A stretch of DNA of 43,972 bases from an uncultured Eubacteriales bacterium (GTDB taxonomy: Bacteria > Bacillota > Clostridia > Christensenellales > Pumilibacteraceae): NCBI GenBank assembly GCA_900543755.1, contig UQSP01000010.1, positions 1-43,972 on the forward strand. The letters are read 5' to 3'. The notes beneath the pieces are model-generated. The model saw nothing but the letters and a program-made list of their open reading frames with translations. It made no database searches and was not told where the DNA came from. Made by a program: the position numbers and the translations under genes. Positions 1 through 7,736 of the stretch are shown piece after piece; position 1 is the stretch's first letter, and each line of letters opens with the position of its first letter.

Positions 1-48
1 TCTACACCCTAGAGTTCGTCGGCAGCGTCAGATGTGTATAAGAGACAG
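1..48 (+). other. Untrimmed sequencing adapter (Nextera P5 side)
   Basis: Bases 1-7 match the end of the Illumina P5 arm, 8-15 (CCTAGAGT) sit where an i5 index belongs, 16-29 match the Nextera read-1 arm, and 30-48 (AGATGTGTATAAGAGACAG) are the Tn5 mosaic end. This is library sequence rather than genome. Genomic sequence starts at about base 49, eight bases before the stop codon of the first gene. Confidence 0.98.
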
Positions 49-56
49 ATTAAACA

Positions 57-1007
57 TTATTCTTTTAATCCGCCTATGGAAATGTTGCCGATAAGCCTGT
101 TGCGGAAAATAAGAAACACAATAAGTATAGGCAGCATCATAATCATACAGCCGGTAATCTTCATGGGAATGGTGGAAAGCGAATTGATTGTCGAGAAGTT
201 AAACAGATACAATCCGTATGCAATGGTGGGATAACTGGGGAGATAGATAAGCGGCACCTGATAATCGTTCCAGTATCCGATGAAGTTCAGAAGAATGACA
301 GTAAACAGCGTATTTCTGACAAGCGGCATCATAATGCTGAACAATACCTGGAAGTTTCCCGCGCCGTCCACGCGAGCCGCGTCGGCAAACTCTTTGGGTA
401 TTCCGCGGAACATGGCATGGAAAACAAGAAAATACATACCCAAGAAATGCGATTTCATTATCCACATGCCCCAAATGGTATCGAAAAAGCCAAGCGCCCT
501 AGACATCTGGATTTCCGACGGCAGCGAACCTACTATAGGCAGAATCATGGCAACGATAACGACCGTATAAATTACTTTGGAAAAGAAATAATCGAATTTT
601 ACCACCATGTACGCAACGACGCAGCACACGAACGACTGGAAGAACGCGCAGCCCAGCGCATAAAGAATGGTATAAAGGAACATTTCCTCCATGTAAATTA
701 TTCTGAATCCCGCGCCCGCCTCCACTTTTACCACGAAGTTCATGAACGCATAAGAATAATTGCTCCATTGCCAGTTCCAGAACCAGCCATCGGGCAGCCA
801 GAACGGGTTGAGATAAAAATCGAGATCGGTTTTAAGCGAAGTGGAAAGTCCCCACAAAATGGGCAAAAGCAGACTGACCGAGTAAAGAATAAGCACGCTC
901 ATAAGTATAATTGTGGTCGGCGTAAACCGCGTCCTTATTTTACCTGACTTATAGGAGGCTTTTGCCAATAAAGTCCTTTTTGCCGTTGCATCGGATTTAT
1001 CGTTCAT
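57..1007 (-). CDS. Carbohydrate ABC transporter permease (MalG-type)
   Basis: Integral membrane subunit of a sugar ABC importer, 316 aa, about six hydrophobic segments, with a basic cytoplasmic N-terminus of about 30 residues. The EAA coupling loop is visible in the C-terminal half (EFADAARVDGAG followed by a PL pair) and docks on the ATPase. The C-terminus ISIGGLKE is typical of MalG-like permeases. The start is supported by AGGAGG at 1015-1020, eight bases upstream, in the 13-base gap after the partner permease. It is the last visible gene of the operon (DUF4965 protein, binding protein, permease, permease). No ATPase gene is present; such importers in Bacillota often share a general MsmX-type ATPase encoded elsewhere. 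Substrate is unknown, probably an oligosaccharide. Confidence 0.93.
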   Translation of the reverse strand: MNDKSDATAKRTLLAKASYKSGKIRTRFTPTTIILMSVLILYSVSLLLPILWGLSTSLKTDLDFYLNPFWLPDGWFWNWQWSNYSYAFMNFVVKVEAGAGFRIIYMEEMFLYTILYALGCAFFQSFVCCVVAYMVVKFDYFFSKVIYTVVIVAMILPIVGSLPSEIQMSRALGFFDTIWGMWIMKSHFLGMYFLVFHAMFRGIPKEFADAARVDGAGNFQVLFSIMMPLVRNTLFTVILLNFIGYWNDYQVPLIYLPSYPTIAYGLYLFNFSTINSLSTIPMKITGCMIMMLPILIVFLIFRNRLIGNISIGGLKE

Positions 1008-1020
1008 ATTACTTCCTCCT

Positions 1021-2055
1021 TTAATCTACCTTAGGTCCGACTTTTTCCAGCACGTATCTGAAAAGAAGCGTAAGGGGTACTGCCACAAGCGTCATCAGTA
1101 AACCCATGGCAGCAAGATACGGATAATCCGACATTGTTGCGCCTTGAGTGTTTCTGTACAGGTAATAGCCGAAAGTATACAATCTGTATTCCGCGTTTCC
1201 GCCGAAGAAGCTGAACAGATTCATTTGGTTTGTGAAAATGCCGGCGACTCCCACTACCAGAAACGTCACAAGCGTGGGATAAATCAGCGGAAGCGTAATC
1301 TTAAAAAATTCCTTAATGGGCGTTATTCCCTCCAGTTTAGCCGCTTCCACCACAGAGTCGGAAATGGAGTTCATCGCACCCGAATACATAAGTATGTTGC
1401 CTCCGAATCCGGCCCAGATGGAATAGAATAAAATCGTGCCGAAAGCGGTTTGGGGGTTTGCGATAAGTCCCTCCATTTTTATCCCCAACATTTTATTCGC
1501 AACTTCGGGAATAGCGTTTTCCACAAAGTAGCTGTACATTACCACCATTGCGATGCTGGAGATAACCGAAGGCAAAAACAGCATGATTTTAAACAGTCCG
1601 CTGACGGGCATTTTTTTATAAATATAGTAGGAAAAGAACAGAGAAAGCGGAATTCCCACTATAAGTCCCACAAAATAAACTATCAGCGAGTTTTTGGCGC
1701 TTTGAATCAGCACATACTGGGTTCCGATATCTTTTATGACTTTGCTGAAATTATCCCACGCCACAAAAGACCATGTGTTGCTGGCATAATCGTATGCTCG
1801 GAAAGACATTAAAATCGAGTTGAAATTGACGCCTATGTAAAAAATGCAGAACTGCGTAACGGGAAGCACAAGCATCAGACAGTAAAAAATCATGTCGTTG
1901 CGCTTTCTTTGCCCGATTTTACGCACTTTTTGTTTCTTATGCAAAACGTTGTGCAGCTTGACTTTGAGTTCGTAAACCAAGTTTTTAAACTTTTTTCCCA
2001 GCCTGCCTATCGCCGAAAAAAAGTCTTTAAATTTTGTTTTTAACTTTTCTCTCAT
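1021..2055 (-). CDS. Carbohydrate ABC transporter permease (MalF/LplB-type)
   Basis: 344 aa, partner permease of the gene downstream. A strongly basic N-terminal tail of about 55 residues precedes the first membrane segment (MIFYCLMLVLPVTQFCIFYI), followed by about five more. The EAA loop is visible as EAAKLEGITPIKEFFKITLP. It lies between the binding-protein gene (88-base gap) and the MalG-type permease (13-base gap), the usual order in Bacillota sugar operons. The upstream Shine-Dalgarno is weak (CGGG), so translation may lean on the upstream gene. Family assignment is secure; substrate is not. Confidence 0.93.
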   Translation of the reverse strand: MREKLKTKFKDFFSAIGRLGKKFKNLVYELKVKLHNVLHKKQKVRKIGQRKRNDMIFYCLMLVLPVTQFCIFYIGVNFNSILMSFRAYDYASNTWSFVAWDNFSKVIKDIGTQYVLIQSAKNSLIVYFVGLIVGIPLSLFFSYYIYKKMPVSGLFKIMLFLPSVISSIAMVVMYSYFVENAIPEVANKMLGIKMEGLIANPQTAFGTILFYSIWAGFGGNILMYSGAMNSISDSVVEAAKLEGITPIKEFFKITLPLIYPTLVTFLVVGVAGIFTNQMNLFSFFGGNAEYRLYTFGYYLYRNTQGATMSDYPYLAAMGLLMTLVAVPLTLLFRYVLEKVGPKVD

Positions 2056-2143
2056 AACATAATCCCGACGCTTATAGCATTTTCAAAGGTTTTCCATTTT
2101 ACTTATAAAAACTCTTTATCTGTCAGTTTACCGTTTTGTCAGA

Positions 2144-3943
2144 TCAGAACGGACCGAAATCGCTTACCCATTTGCTTTGGGGCATTCTGTTTATCATACC
2201 GTTAAAGAACTGTTCGGCCGTAAGATGGTTAGATACCGTACTTCTTAAAATGGAACCTGCATTGTTGTATTCCTCGGTTCCTACTTTCGCGATAAAGTTT
2301 TCCGAAAAATTAAGTTCGCTTTGATGGTTAAGATAAGTAGGATTGTTGCTGTAAGGATAAACAATGTTTGCTTTTTCCTTAATGCCAAGTACGCTGCGAC
2401 CGAAGTAACTCATCTTTGTTTTTTCCTCATTAGGCACTTCATAGTTAAGCGCTTTGGGGGTATTGGTGGTCACGGTGAATTCCACAAGCGACTGGTCGGT
2501 GTAAGCGAATTTAAGGAACTTTTTGGCAATATCAAGTTTAAGCGGCTCGCAATTTGCGTTTATAAACCCTAACGAATAGTGAGTATCCATGACGGTAAAG
2601 CCGTCGCCCACCTCCCCTTTCGTTGCTTTAGGCAAGGGCATAAAGCCTATTTTTCTCTTATATCTTCCGTACTGCTCGCCGTAGGTTTCGGCAGTGGCAA
2701 ATGCGTCTTTTGCCTCGTTTTCCCACCAGATACCCTCCATAAGCATGGCAACGGGTTCCTGCTGGTTAACGGCCGCCATGGGGCGCGACCACAAAAAGTC
2801 CTTTTGCGCCTGCAAATGCGACGCCGTAGTATTGTAGCAGTTGCTGTGATAAAATTCGCGGTTGGAAACAAGTCTTTCGAAGAACGAAAGAGCGTAGTAT
2901 CTGCCCGCAGAAGAATACAATTCGTATCCTTTGGCGGCAGTGATGGGAGTAGGTGCCTTTTTAACCACCGTTCCGTCGCTGTTAATGGACTGAACGAGAT
3001 TTTTTGCGGTACCGTTAAAATTAAAGTTGAGCATCATCTGCACGGGGCCTTCGTAGTCAACGGCCAAAGCCTGCAAAGTTTTGTCGTTGTAGGTCTTTTG
3101 GTGCTGACCCGTCCAGACAACGGGAGTTACGCCGCCGTCCGCCATATACTGGCAAAGCACGAAAAACTCGTCATAAGTTGCGGGAAGTCCGTCGTCATCG
3201 GTATCGGGCTTGCCGTCGGGACCGTTACTCTTGGGAGTCGGGTCGTTTCTGCCCACCATAATACCGTTGTTGCCGTTATCGAGCCAGGTGTTGTATTTGT
3301 TTTCATTGGCGTCGAGATTGGGGTCGGCTACGAAATAAAAACCTTTTTCGTCAAAGAAATCCACGTCGTACATAATGCCGTTGAACGCAGAATAATGAGG
3401 CAAGCCGTAATATTTGGGCTTGGTATCGCCGTTACGCTTAACGCCGTAATAATCCTTTTGCTGATCGTTAAGCTTGGCCTCGATGGTGCCTTCTTCGCCG
3501 TAATCTTCAAGCGAAGAAGTAACTATATCCGTAATATCCGCGACAAGACCGGGGTTTACTATATCGTAGTAGTAAACGCTTTCGCTGAAGAATACCTCGT
3601 TACGGCTGCCGGCAATCTGAGTTGCTATCGCAGCACCGTTGTTCTTTGCGTTGTCAATAAGCACCTGTACGCCTTTCTTTCCCTCTTCGAATATGGTTTC
3701 TTTATAAAACTCTTCAAAACGGGTTTTAAGCTTATACAACCATTCGTCACCGTAACCGCCGTTGAAGTTGCTTACATAAAGCTGGGTACGGCTGTAGTCG
3801 ACTTCTTCGGTAATACCGGTGCCTCCTCCGCCGGGATTATTGGGATTGTTTGGGTCGTTGGTTACGCCGCCGCGGCAGGCAACCGACATACTCATCACCA
3901 AAGCGAGAACTACAAGTAAAAATAATTTGGCAAACTTTTTCAT
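2144..3943 (-). CDS. Extracellular solute-binding lipoprotein of sugar ABC importer
   Basis: About 600 aa. The N-terminus is a lipoprotein signal: MKKFAKLF, a hydrophobic core, then lipobox SVAC with the acylated Cys near residue 23, followed by a Gly/Asn/Pro linker. The mature protein looks like a large family-1 type sugar-binding protein. An acidic Asp/Gly-rich loop around residues 225-250 (GPDGKPDTDDDG) could bind Ca2+. Two ATGs are adjacent (3946 and 3943). GGAGG at 3951-3955 is 7 bases from the second and only 4 from the first, so 3943 is preferred. It follows the DUF4965 gene by about 15 bases and is followed by both permeases, so it is the uptake receptor. At 600 aa it is longer than maltose-binding proteins (about 400), like those of complex-glycan systems. 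Confidence 0.92.
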   Translation of the reverse strand: MKKFAKLFLLVVLALVMSMSVACRGGVTNDPNNPNNPGGGGTGITEEVDYSRTQLYVSNFNGGYGDEWLYKLKTRFEEFYKETIFEEGKKGVQVLIDNAKNNGAAIATQIAGSRNEVFFSESVYYYDIVNPGLVADITDIVTSSLEDYGEEGTIEAKLNDQQKDYYGVKRNGDTKPKYYGLPHYSAFNGIMYDVDFFDEKGFYFVADPNLDANENKYNTWLDNGNNGIMVGRNDPTPKSNGPDGKPDTDDDGLPATYDEFFVLCQYMADGGVTPVVWTGQHQKTYNDKTLQALAVDYEGPVQMMLNFNFNGTAKNLVQSINSDGTVVKKAPTPITAAKGYELYSSAGRYYALSFFERLVSNREFYHSNCYNTTASHLQAQKDFLWSRPMAAVNQQEPVAMLMEGIWWENEAKDAFATAETYGEQYGRYKRKIGFMPLPKATKGEVGDGFTVMDTHYSLGFINANCEPLKLDIAKKFLKFAYTDQSLVEFTVTTNTPKALNYEVPNEEKTKMSYFGRSVLGIKEKANIVYPYSNNPTYLNHQSELNFSENFIAKVGTEEYNNAGSILRSTVSNHLTAEQFFNGMINRMPQSKWVSDFGPF

Positions 3944-3959
3944 CATTTATCCTCCGAAT

Positions 3960-6014
3960 TTAATTTCCTGTTTTTTTATCCAGAAGGGGCAGAACGTAAA
4001 GCCCGCCCTGTACTGTACGGTTTCTGAACATGGGCACCTCGCCCGTTACGGTATCATACCAATCCGAATACGGCACGCGCTTAGGGCTGTCGGTGAGAAA
4101 TTTAGTAAGCGGCGTTATCATTTTTTTGCGTTTTTCGTCGTTTTCCGTAAGCGCCGCCACCCACATAAGCCAGTCGGACTTGGTAAAAGCTTTTCTGCTG
4201 TCGAGCGGACACCCGAACTTGTTTAATTTGGATATGTATAAGTCCACTTCCCTTTCAAGCAGCTTCTGGTCAAAGAGATTTGACCCCAACATCTTGTCCG
4301 CGGCAAGATTATACTTTAAACTGTAAGTATCTTCCCCGCTGTCGAAAGAAAGCGGCAAATGATTGGGGAATCTTTTTTCAAGTTCAGCCGCCCTGTCGTG
4401 CGCAAGAGAATCAAAATAAGTAACTGCTTCGGTTTTTCCCTTGGCTTTTGCAATAACCGCAAACGCATAAAGGGCTATGGTCGCCTTGACCGAAAGATTA
4501 ACGTTTTTATCCATGTGTCCCGCAAAGTCGTCGGTGCAAAGCTGTTTTTCGGGGATAAATCCCTTATCCACAAGATAATGCGCCCATTTTTCCAGTAAAT
4601 CGAAATTTTCTTCAATTAGTTTGACGTTGCCCGTCTGCTTGTATACAAGAGCAGTAACTATCAGCATATTCGAAGATTCTTCCACGGGCATCTGTTTGTC
4701 GTAATCGTATATATCGCTGTTTTCGGGGTACAAATAATACATGGGAAGCACGCCCGTATCAAGACCGGCAATGTATCTGGCCTGACGGCACATTTTACCC
4801 TTCGGATTTTCCGTAGCCGCGTAAAACTGTCCCTGGCAGTAAGGATATACGCCGGCATCGTGCGGCGCGAAATTTTCATTCCACACCGGCATGCGCGCAA
4901 AATCGAATATGGGATAAAGCATACCTTCCACAAGCGCGGGGTTATAAAGAAGATACAGCGGCATCGATGCGTAAGTTACGTCCACGGTGGCGATACAACC
5001 GCCCGAAGAACATTCCTTTGAAAGAAACAGGAGTCTGCCTTTTTTATCCTGTACCGCTTTGTGCGCGGCGACGGACTGACGGAAAGAGGCAAATCCCAAT
5101 TCAAGATATTCATTGCCGTACTTACCCATTCTGCGCGTGAATTCCTTTTCGAAATTCATGCACTTTTGCATTATTCCGTCAAAACCCGAATATGATTCTT
5201 TCAAAGCGTCCGTTATGGTTTTGCCGTCTTTGAACCAGCATCCTCTTAAAAGTTCGCCGTAGTAATAAATGGAACAAATGTCGTCGTACGCTATCAGGAA
5301 TTTCCCGCTGACGGCAGAAGAAACGTCGTTATACCCGTCGCAAGCGGTGATAAAGCGCGCCCCTTCCGGCATAACGGGTGAAAACTCTGCACCTGAAATA
5401 ACGCTGTCAAACTCGTTTACGCTGTGATAAAAACATTTTTGCCCCGCTACGTAGAAATACCCCCAATCGGCGGATACGTTGTCCGCACTCAGCGACAGTA
5501 TGTTTTGTCTGTCAAGACCGAACCATGCGCTTTCAAACGCGCCGTGGTTCATTACGTCACCCCTTATCCTGGTGTCTATAACATTTACAGAGGAAGAATT
5601 GTAACAGATTTTTTCCGACACGGAAAATAAGATTTTAAGATTACTTATTTTCTTTTTGGGAACAAGATTGTATTTAAGAAAACATACCGGGCAGGAAAGC
5701 AGTTCTATGTCGTCAAGCGGCAACGGAGAAATGAATTCCGCACTAAAATCAAAGTCCGCGCAAGAAAATGCGTAAGATGTGGAAAAAACTCCGACGCTAA
5801 GCGAAGTCTGCTCAAGCGCAACGCAATCGTCGCGCAGTCCCATAAAACAATACTTTTTCCCGTCGGCGACGATGACTCCGTAAAGAGGCTTTACATCCCC
5901 CTGCCAGAAACAAGTGTTTCCGGAGTTTAGTTCGTCGACGTCGGACCATATTGAAAAATAGGGATCCTTCACAAAAAGCGGATATGCAGGTAATACTCTC
6001 ATTTTCCCGTTCAT
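3960..6014 (-). CDS. DUF4965/glutaminase-family (GtaA-like) protein, cytoplasmic
   Basis: 684 aa from the chosen start. Several segments match the bacterial and fungal DUF4965/DUF1793 'glutaminase A' family: PLFVKDPYFSIWS at the N-terminus, FAPHDAGVYPYCQGQ mid-protein, MPVEESSNMLIVTA, TDDFAGHMDKNVNLSVKA, FTKSDWLMWVAALT, and VPYSDWYDTVTGE near the end. The C-terminal half is expected to be an (alpha/alpha)6 barrel. Activity in the bacterial members is uncertain and the glutaminase name is inherited from fungi; its place ahead of a sugar importer suggests action on an imported glycoside. No signal peptide is seen. An ATG at 6044 is in frame, but only the ATG at 6014 has a Shine-Dalgarno (GGAG at 6021-6024, six bases upstream). 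First gene of the operon. Confidence 0.85.
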   Translation of the reverse strand: MNGKMRVLPAYPLFVKDPYFSIWSDVDELNSGNTCFWQGDVKPLYGVIVADGKKYCFMGLRDDCVALEQTSLSVGVFSTSYAFSCADFDFSAEFISPLPLDDIELLSCPVCFLKYNLVPKKKISNLKILFSVSEKICYNSSSVNVIDTRIRGDVMNHGAFESAWFGLDRQNILSLSADNVSADWGYFYVAGQKCFYHSVNEFDSVISGAEFSPVMPEGARFITACDGYNDVSSAVSGKFLIAYDDICSIYYYGELLRGCWFKDGKTITDALKESYSGFDGIMQKCMNFEKEFTRRMGKYGNEYLELGFASFRQSVAAHKAVQDKKGRLLFLSKECSSGGCIATVDVTYASMPLYLLYNPALVEGMLYPIFDFARMPVWNENFAPHDAGVYPYCQGQFYAATENPKGKMCRQARYIAGLDTGVLPMYYLYPENSDIYDYDKQMPVEESSNMLIVTALVYKQTGNVKLIEENFDLLEKWAHYLVDKGFIPEKQLCTDDFAGHMDKNVNLSVKATIALYAFAVIAKAKGKTEAVTYFDSLAHDRAAELEKRFPNHLPLSFDSGEDTYSLKYNLAADKMLGSNLFDQKLLEREVDLYISKLNKFGCPLDSRKAFTKSDWLMWVAALTENDEKRKKMITPLTKFLTDSPKRVPYSDWYDTVTGEVPMFRNRTVQGGLYVLPLLDKKTGN

Positions 6015-6121
6015 CAGATTCTCCGTGATGCATAAAGTTTTCATGCGCAGGCTTAATCATACAACTTCATAAATCCGCGTATATAGTTAAACACCGCACT
6101 TTGCCGTAATTCTTTATATTT

Positions 6122-6150
6122 ATTCTATAACTTCTCTTTTGTTGTGTCAA
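6122..6150 (-). promoter_or_regulatory. Sigma-A promoter for the DUF4965/ABC operon
   Basis: On the minus strand, TTGACA (6150-6145), a 17-base spacer and TAGAAT (6127-6122) form a near-consensus vegetative promoter. Transcription would begin near 6115, giving a leader of about 100 bases to the start at 6014. Confidence 0.8.
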
Positions 6151-6193
6151 TACCAAAAAGGTTTCCGATTTCAGACTGAATGAACGCCGACGT

Positions 6194-6210
6194 TTTCACG
6201 ATTTGTGAAA
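6194..6210. promoter_or_regulatory. Palindrome TTTCAC-N5-GTGAAA, candidate operator
   Basis: Perfect 6-base arms separated by five bases, between the two divergent promoters: 20 bases upstream of the plus-strand -35 and 44 bases upstream of the minus-strand -35. Position and symmetry suit a regulator-binding site, possibly for the product of 6450-7403 (inference). Confidence 0.5.
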
Positions 6211-6229
6211 GAATTAACGTAAAAGCCTG

Positions 6230-6258
6230 TTGACAAAAGTCTGTTTTTGTAATATATT
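6230..6258 (+). promoter_or_regulatory. Sigma-A promoter for the divergent regulator
   Basis: TTGACA (6230-6235), 17-base spacer, TATATT (6253-6258). The leader to the start at 6450 would be about 185 bases, rather long and AT-rich. I see no recognisable riboswitch in it. Confidence 0.7.
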
Positions 6259-6449
6259 TATTATGATATGATTTATGCTTTGTTATAATTTAAGCTGAAT
6301 TTTGAATCCATGGCTTAAATCACGCCAAAACATAAAAACGGTGTTTTAAAATCTATACACAAGCCGAATTTTTATTATATTTATGCCTGTCCGGAATTCG
6401 CGGGCTTAGCCGCGGCACTTTACAAACGGACATAGGCAAACGGGGAAAA

Positions 6450-7403
6450 ATGAGCGACATAATTAATGTGGATAAAAATTTCATCCTTTCGATTGACGAG
6501 CCCGCTCAGCACGAAAACATTTCAAGGCTGGGGCGCGCCCTTTCTTCTGCGGACAGGCTTAAAGTGCTTGCGCTTTTGCAGTATCAGCCCATGAACCTTC
6601 TGGAAATAAGCAAAGCTCTCGATATGCCCATCTCGTCGGTTTCCAAACACATCGACGCACTTGCGGAAGCACAGCTTATCTTCGTAAACTATCAGCCGGG
6701 GCCCAAAGGACACGTCAAAATATGCTCTAAAATGGTCATGTCCGCTACCGTCAAATTCGATGACCCTCCGTATCCCGAAAACGTCAATAAGGAACTAAGC
6801 GTGGAAATGCCGCTTGGACAGTTTACGGGTTGCGACATCACTGCTCCCTGCGGAATGGCGGGTAAAAAAGCCGCCATAGAAACCTTTGACAACCCCAACG
6901 TATTTTTCTCGCCCGAGCGAATCGGCGCGGAACTGCTTTGGTTTGACCATGGTTTTATAACGTATATGTTTCCCAACCACTTCATGAAAAAAAGAAACTT
7001 TTCCGCCATATCCTTTTCTTTAGAGGCGTGTTCGGAGGCGGTCTACTACCGCAACAACTGGCCCAGCGACATAACCGTTTTAATAAACGACGTGGAAATA
7101 GCCACTTACACTTCGCCGGGCGATTACGGCGGGCGCCGCGGCAAATTCACGCCCGACTACTGGCCGGTAACGAGTACGCAGTTCGGACAACTTAAAAGAT
7201 TTAACGTGACCGCCGAAGGAGTTTTCGACAACAACGTTCTTGTAAACAAAGCCGTCACTTTCAACGATTTGTCCCTTACAAATCAACCTTATATCAAGTT
7301 TTCGATAGGAGTAAAGCCCGACGCCGTTCATCGCGGAGGCATTAACCTTTTCGGCAAAAACTTCGGGGATTTTCCCCAGTCGATTATTATGACCTTGACC
7401 TGA
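6450..7403 (+). CDS. ArsR-type winged-helix regulator with large C-terminal domain
   Basis: 317 aa. Residues of about 25-100 form an ArsR-like winged helix: ISRLGRALSSADRLKVLALL, then helix-turn-helix LLEISKALDMPISSVSKHID and a wing ending FVNYQPGPKGH. The remaining about 210 residues are not metal-binding and look beta-rich; I do not recognise the domain, but it ends in repeated beta strands suggestive of a ligand-binding jelly roll. Divergent from the DUF4965/ABC operon with a shared 435-base promoter region, so it probably senses a sugar or pathway intermediate and controls that operon. The ribosome site is weak (GGGG six bases before ATG). A strong terminator follows at 7412. Confidence 0.8.
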   Translation: MSDIINVDKNFILSIDEPAQHENISRLGRALSSADRLKVLALLQYQPMNLLEISKALDMPISSVSKHIDALAEAQLIFVNYQPGPKGHVKICSKMVMSATVKFDDPPYPENVNKELSVEMPLGQFTGCDITAPCGMAGKKAAIETFDNPNVFFSPERIGAELLWFDHGFITYMFPNHFMKKRNFSAISFSLEACSEAVYYRNNWPSDITVLINDVEIATYTSPGDYGGRRGKFTPDYWPVTSTQFGQLKRFNVTAEGVFDNNVLVNKAVTFNDLSLTNQPYIKFSIGVKPDAVHRGGINLFGKNFGDFPQSIIMTLT

Positions 7404-7411
7404 AAATAAAG

Positions 7412-7446
7412 CATACGAGTTAAAGGGCGTTTAACGTATGTTTTTT
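7412..7446 (+). terminator. Intrinsic terminator after the regulator
   Basis: CATAC (7412-7416) pairs with GTATG (7436-7440) and GTTAAA (7419-7424) with TTTAAC (7430-7435) around a GGGCG loop, with a two-base bulge, followed by six Ts. It lies nine bases past the stop codon. Confidence 0.8.
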
Positions 7447-7736
7447 GTTTGAATAATACATTTCTTTAAGTTTTCAGTTAAATTAATCCCGAAACAAAAT
7501 AAATCTGACAAAAGCAAAAAGCGCGGCTTAAAAACCGTGCTTTTGTTCTTTTAACATCGCGTTAAACAAGGATTACATCGATTTACTTATAATGAAAACA
7601 ATATCGATTGCCCGTTTAGTACATTACCGCAAAAAAAACCTTTTTTGCTGATTTTCGGCGTTTAGTTTCCGAAGCGGTCAAAATTTTTTAAGCAACCGTT
7701 TTACTTTTTCGGAATTAATCGCCGCCGTTTTTTAAT
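7447..7736. other. Gene-free stretch between regulator and metal operon
   Basis: AT-rich DNA with no coding frame worth calling. It contains a second hairpin at 7517-7544, where AAAAGCGCGG pairs with CCGTGCTTTT (one G-T wobble). T-runs on both strands suggest a bidirectional terminator also serving the metal operon arriving from the right. Confidence 0.6.

Noticed and set aside
2579..3919. 446-codon open frame on the plus strand
   Set aside because: It is the antisense shadow of the solute-binding lipoprotein gene, has no ribosome site and no recognisable domain.
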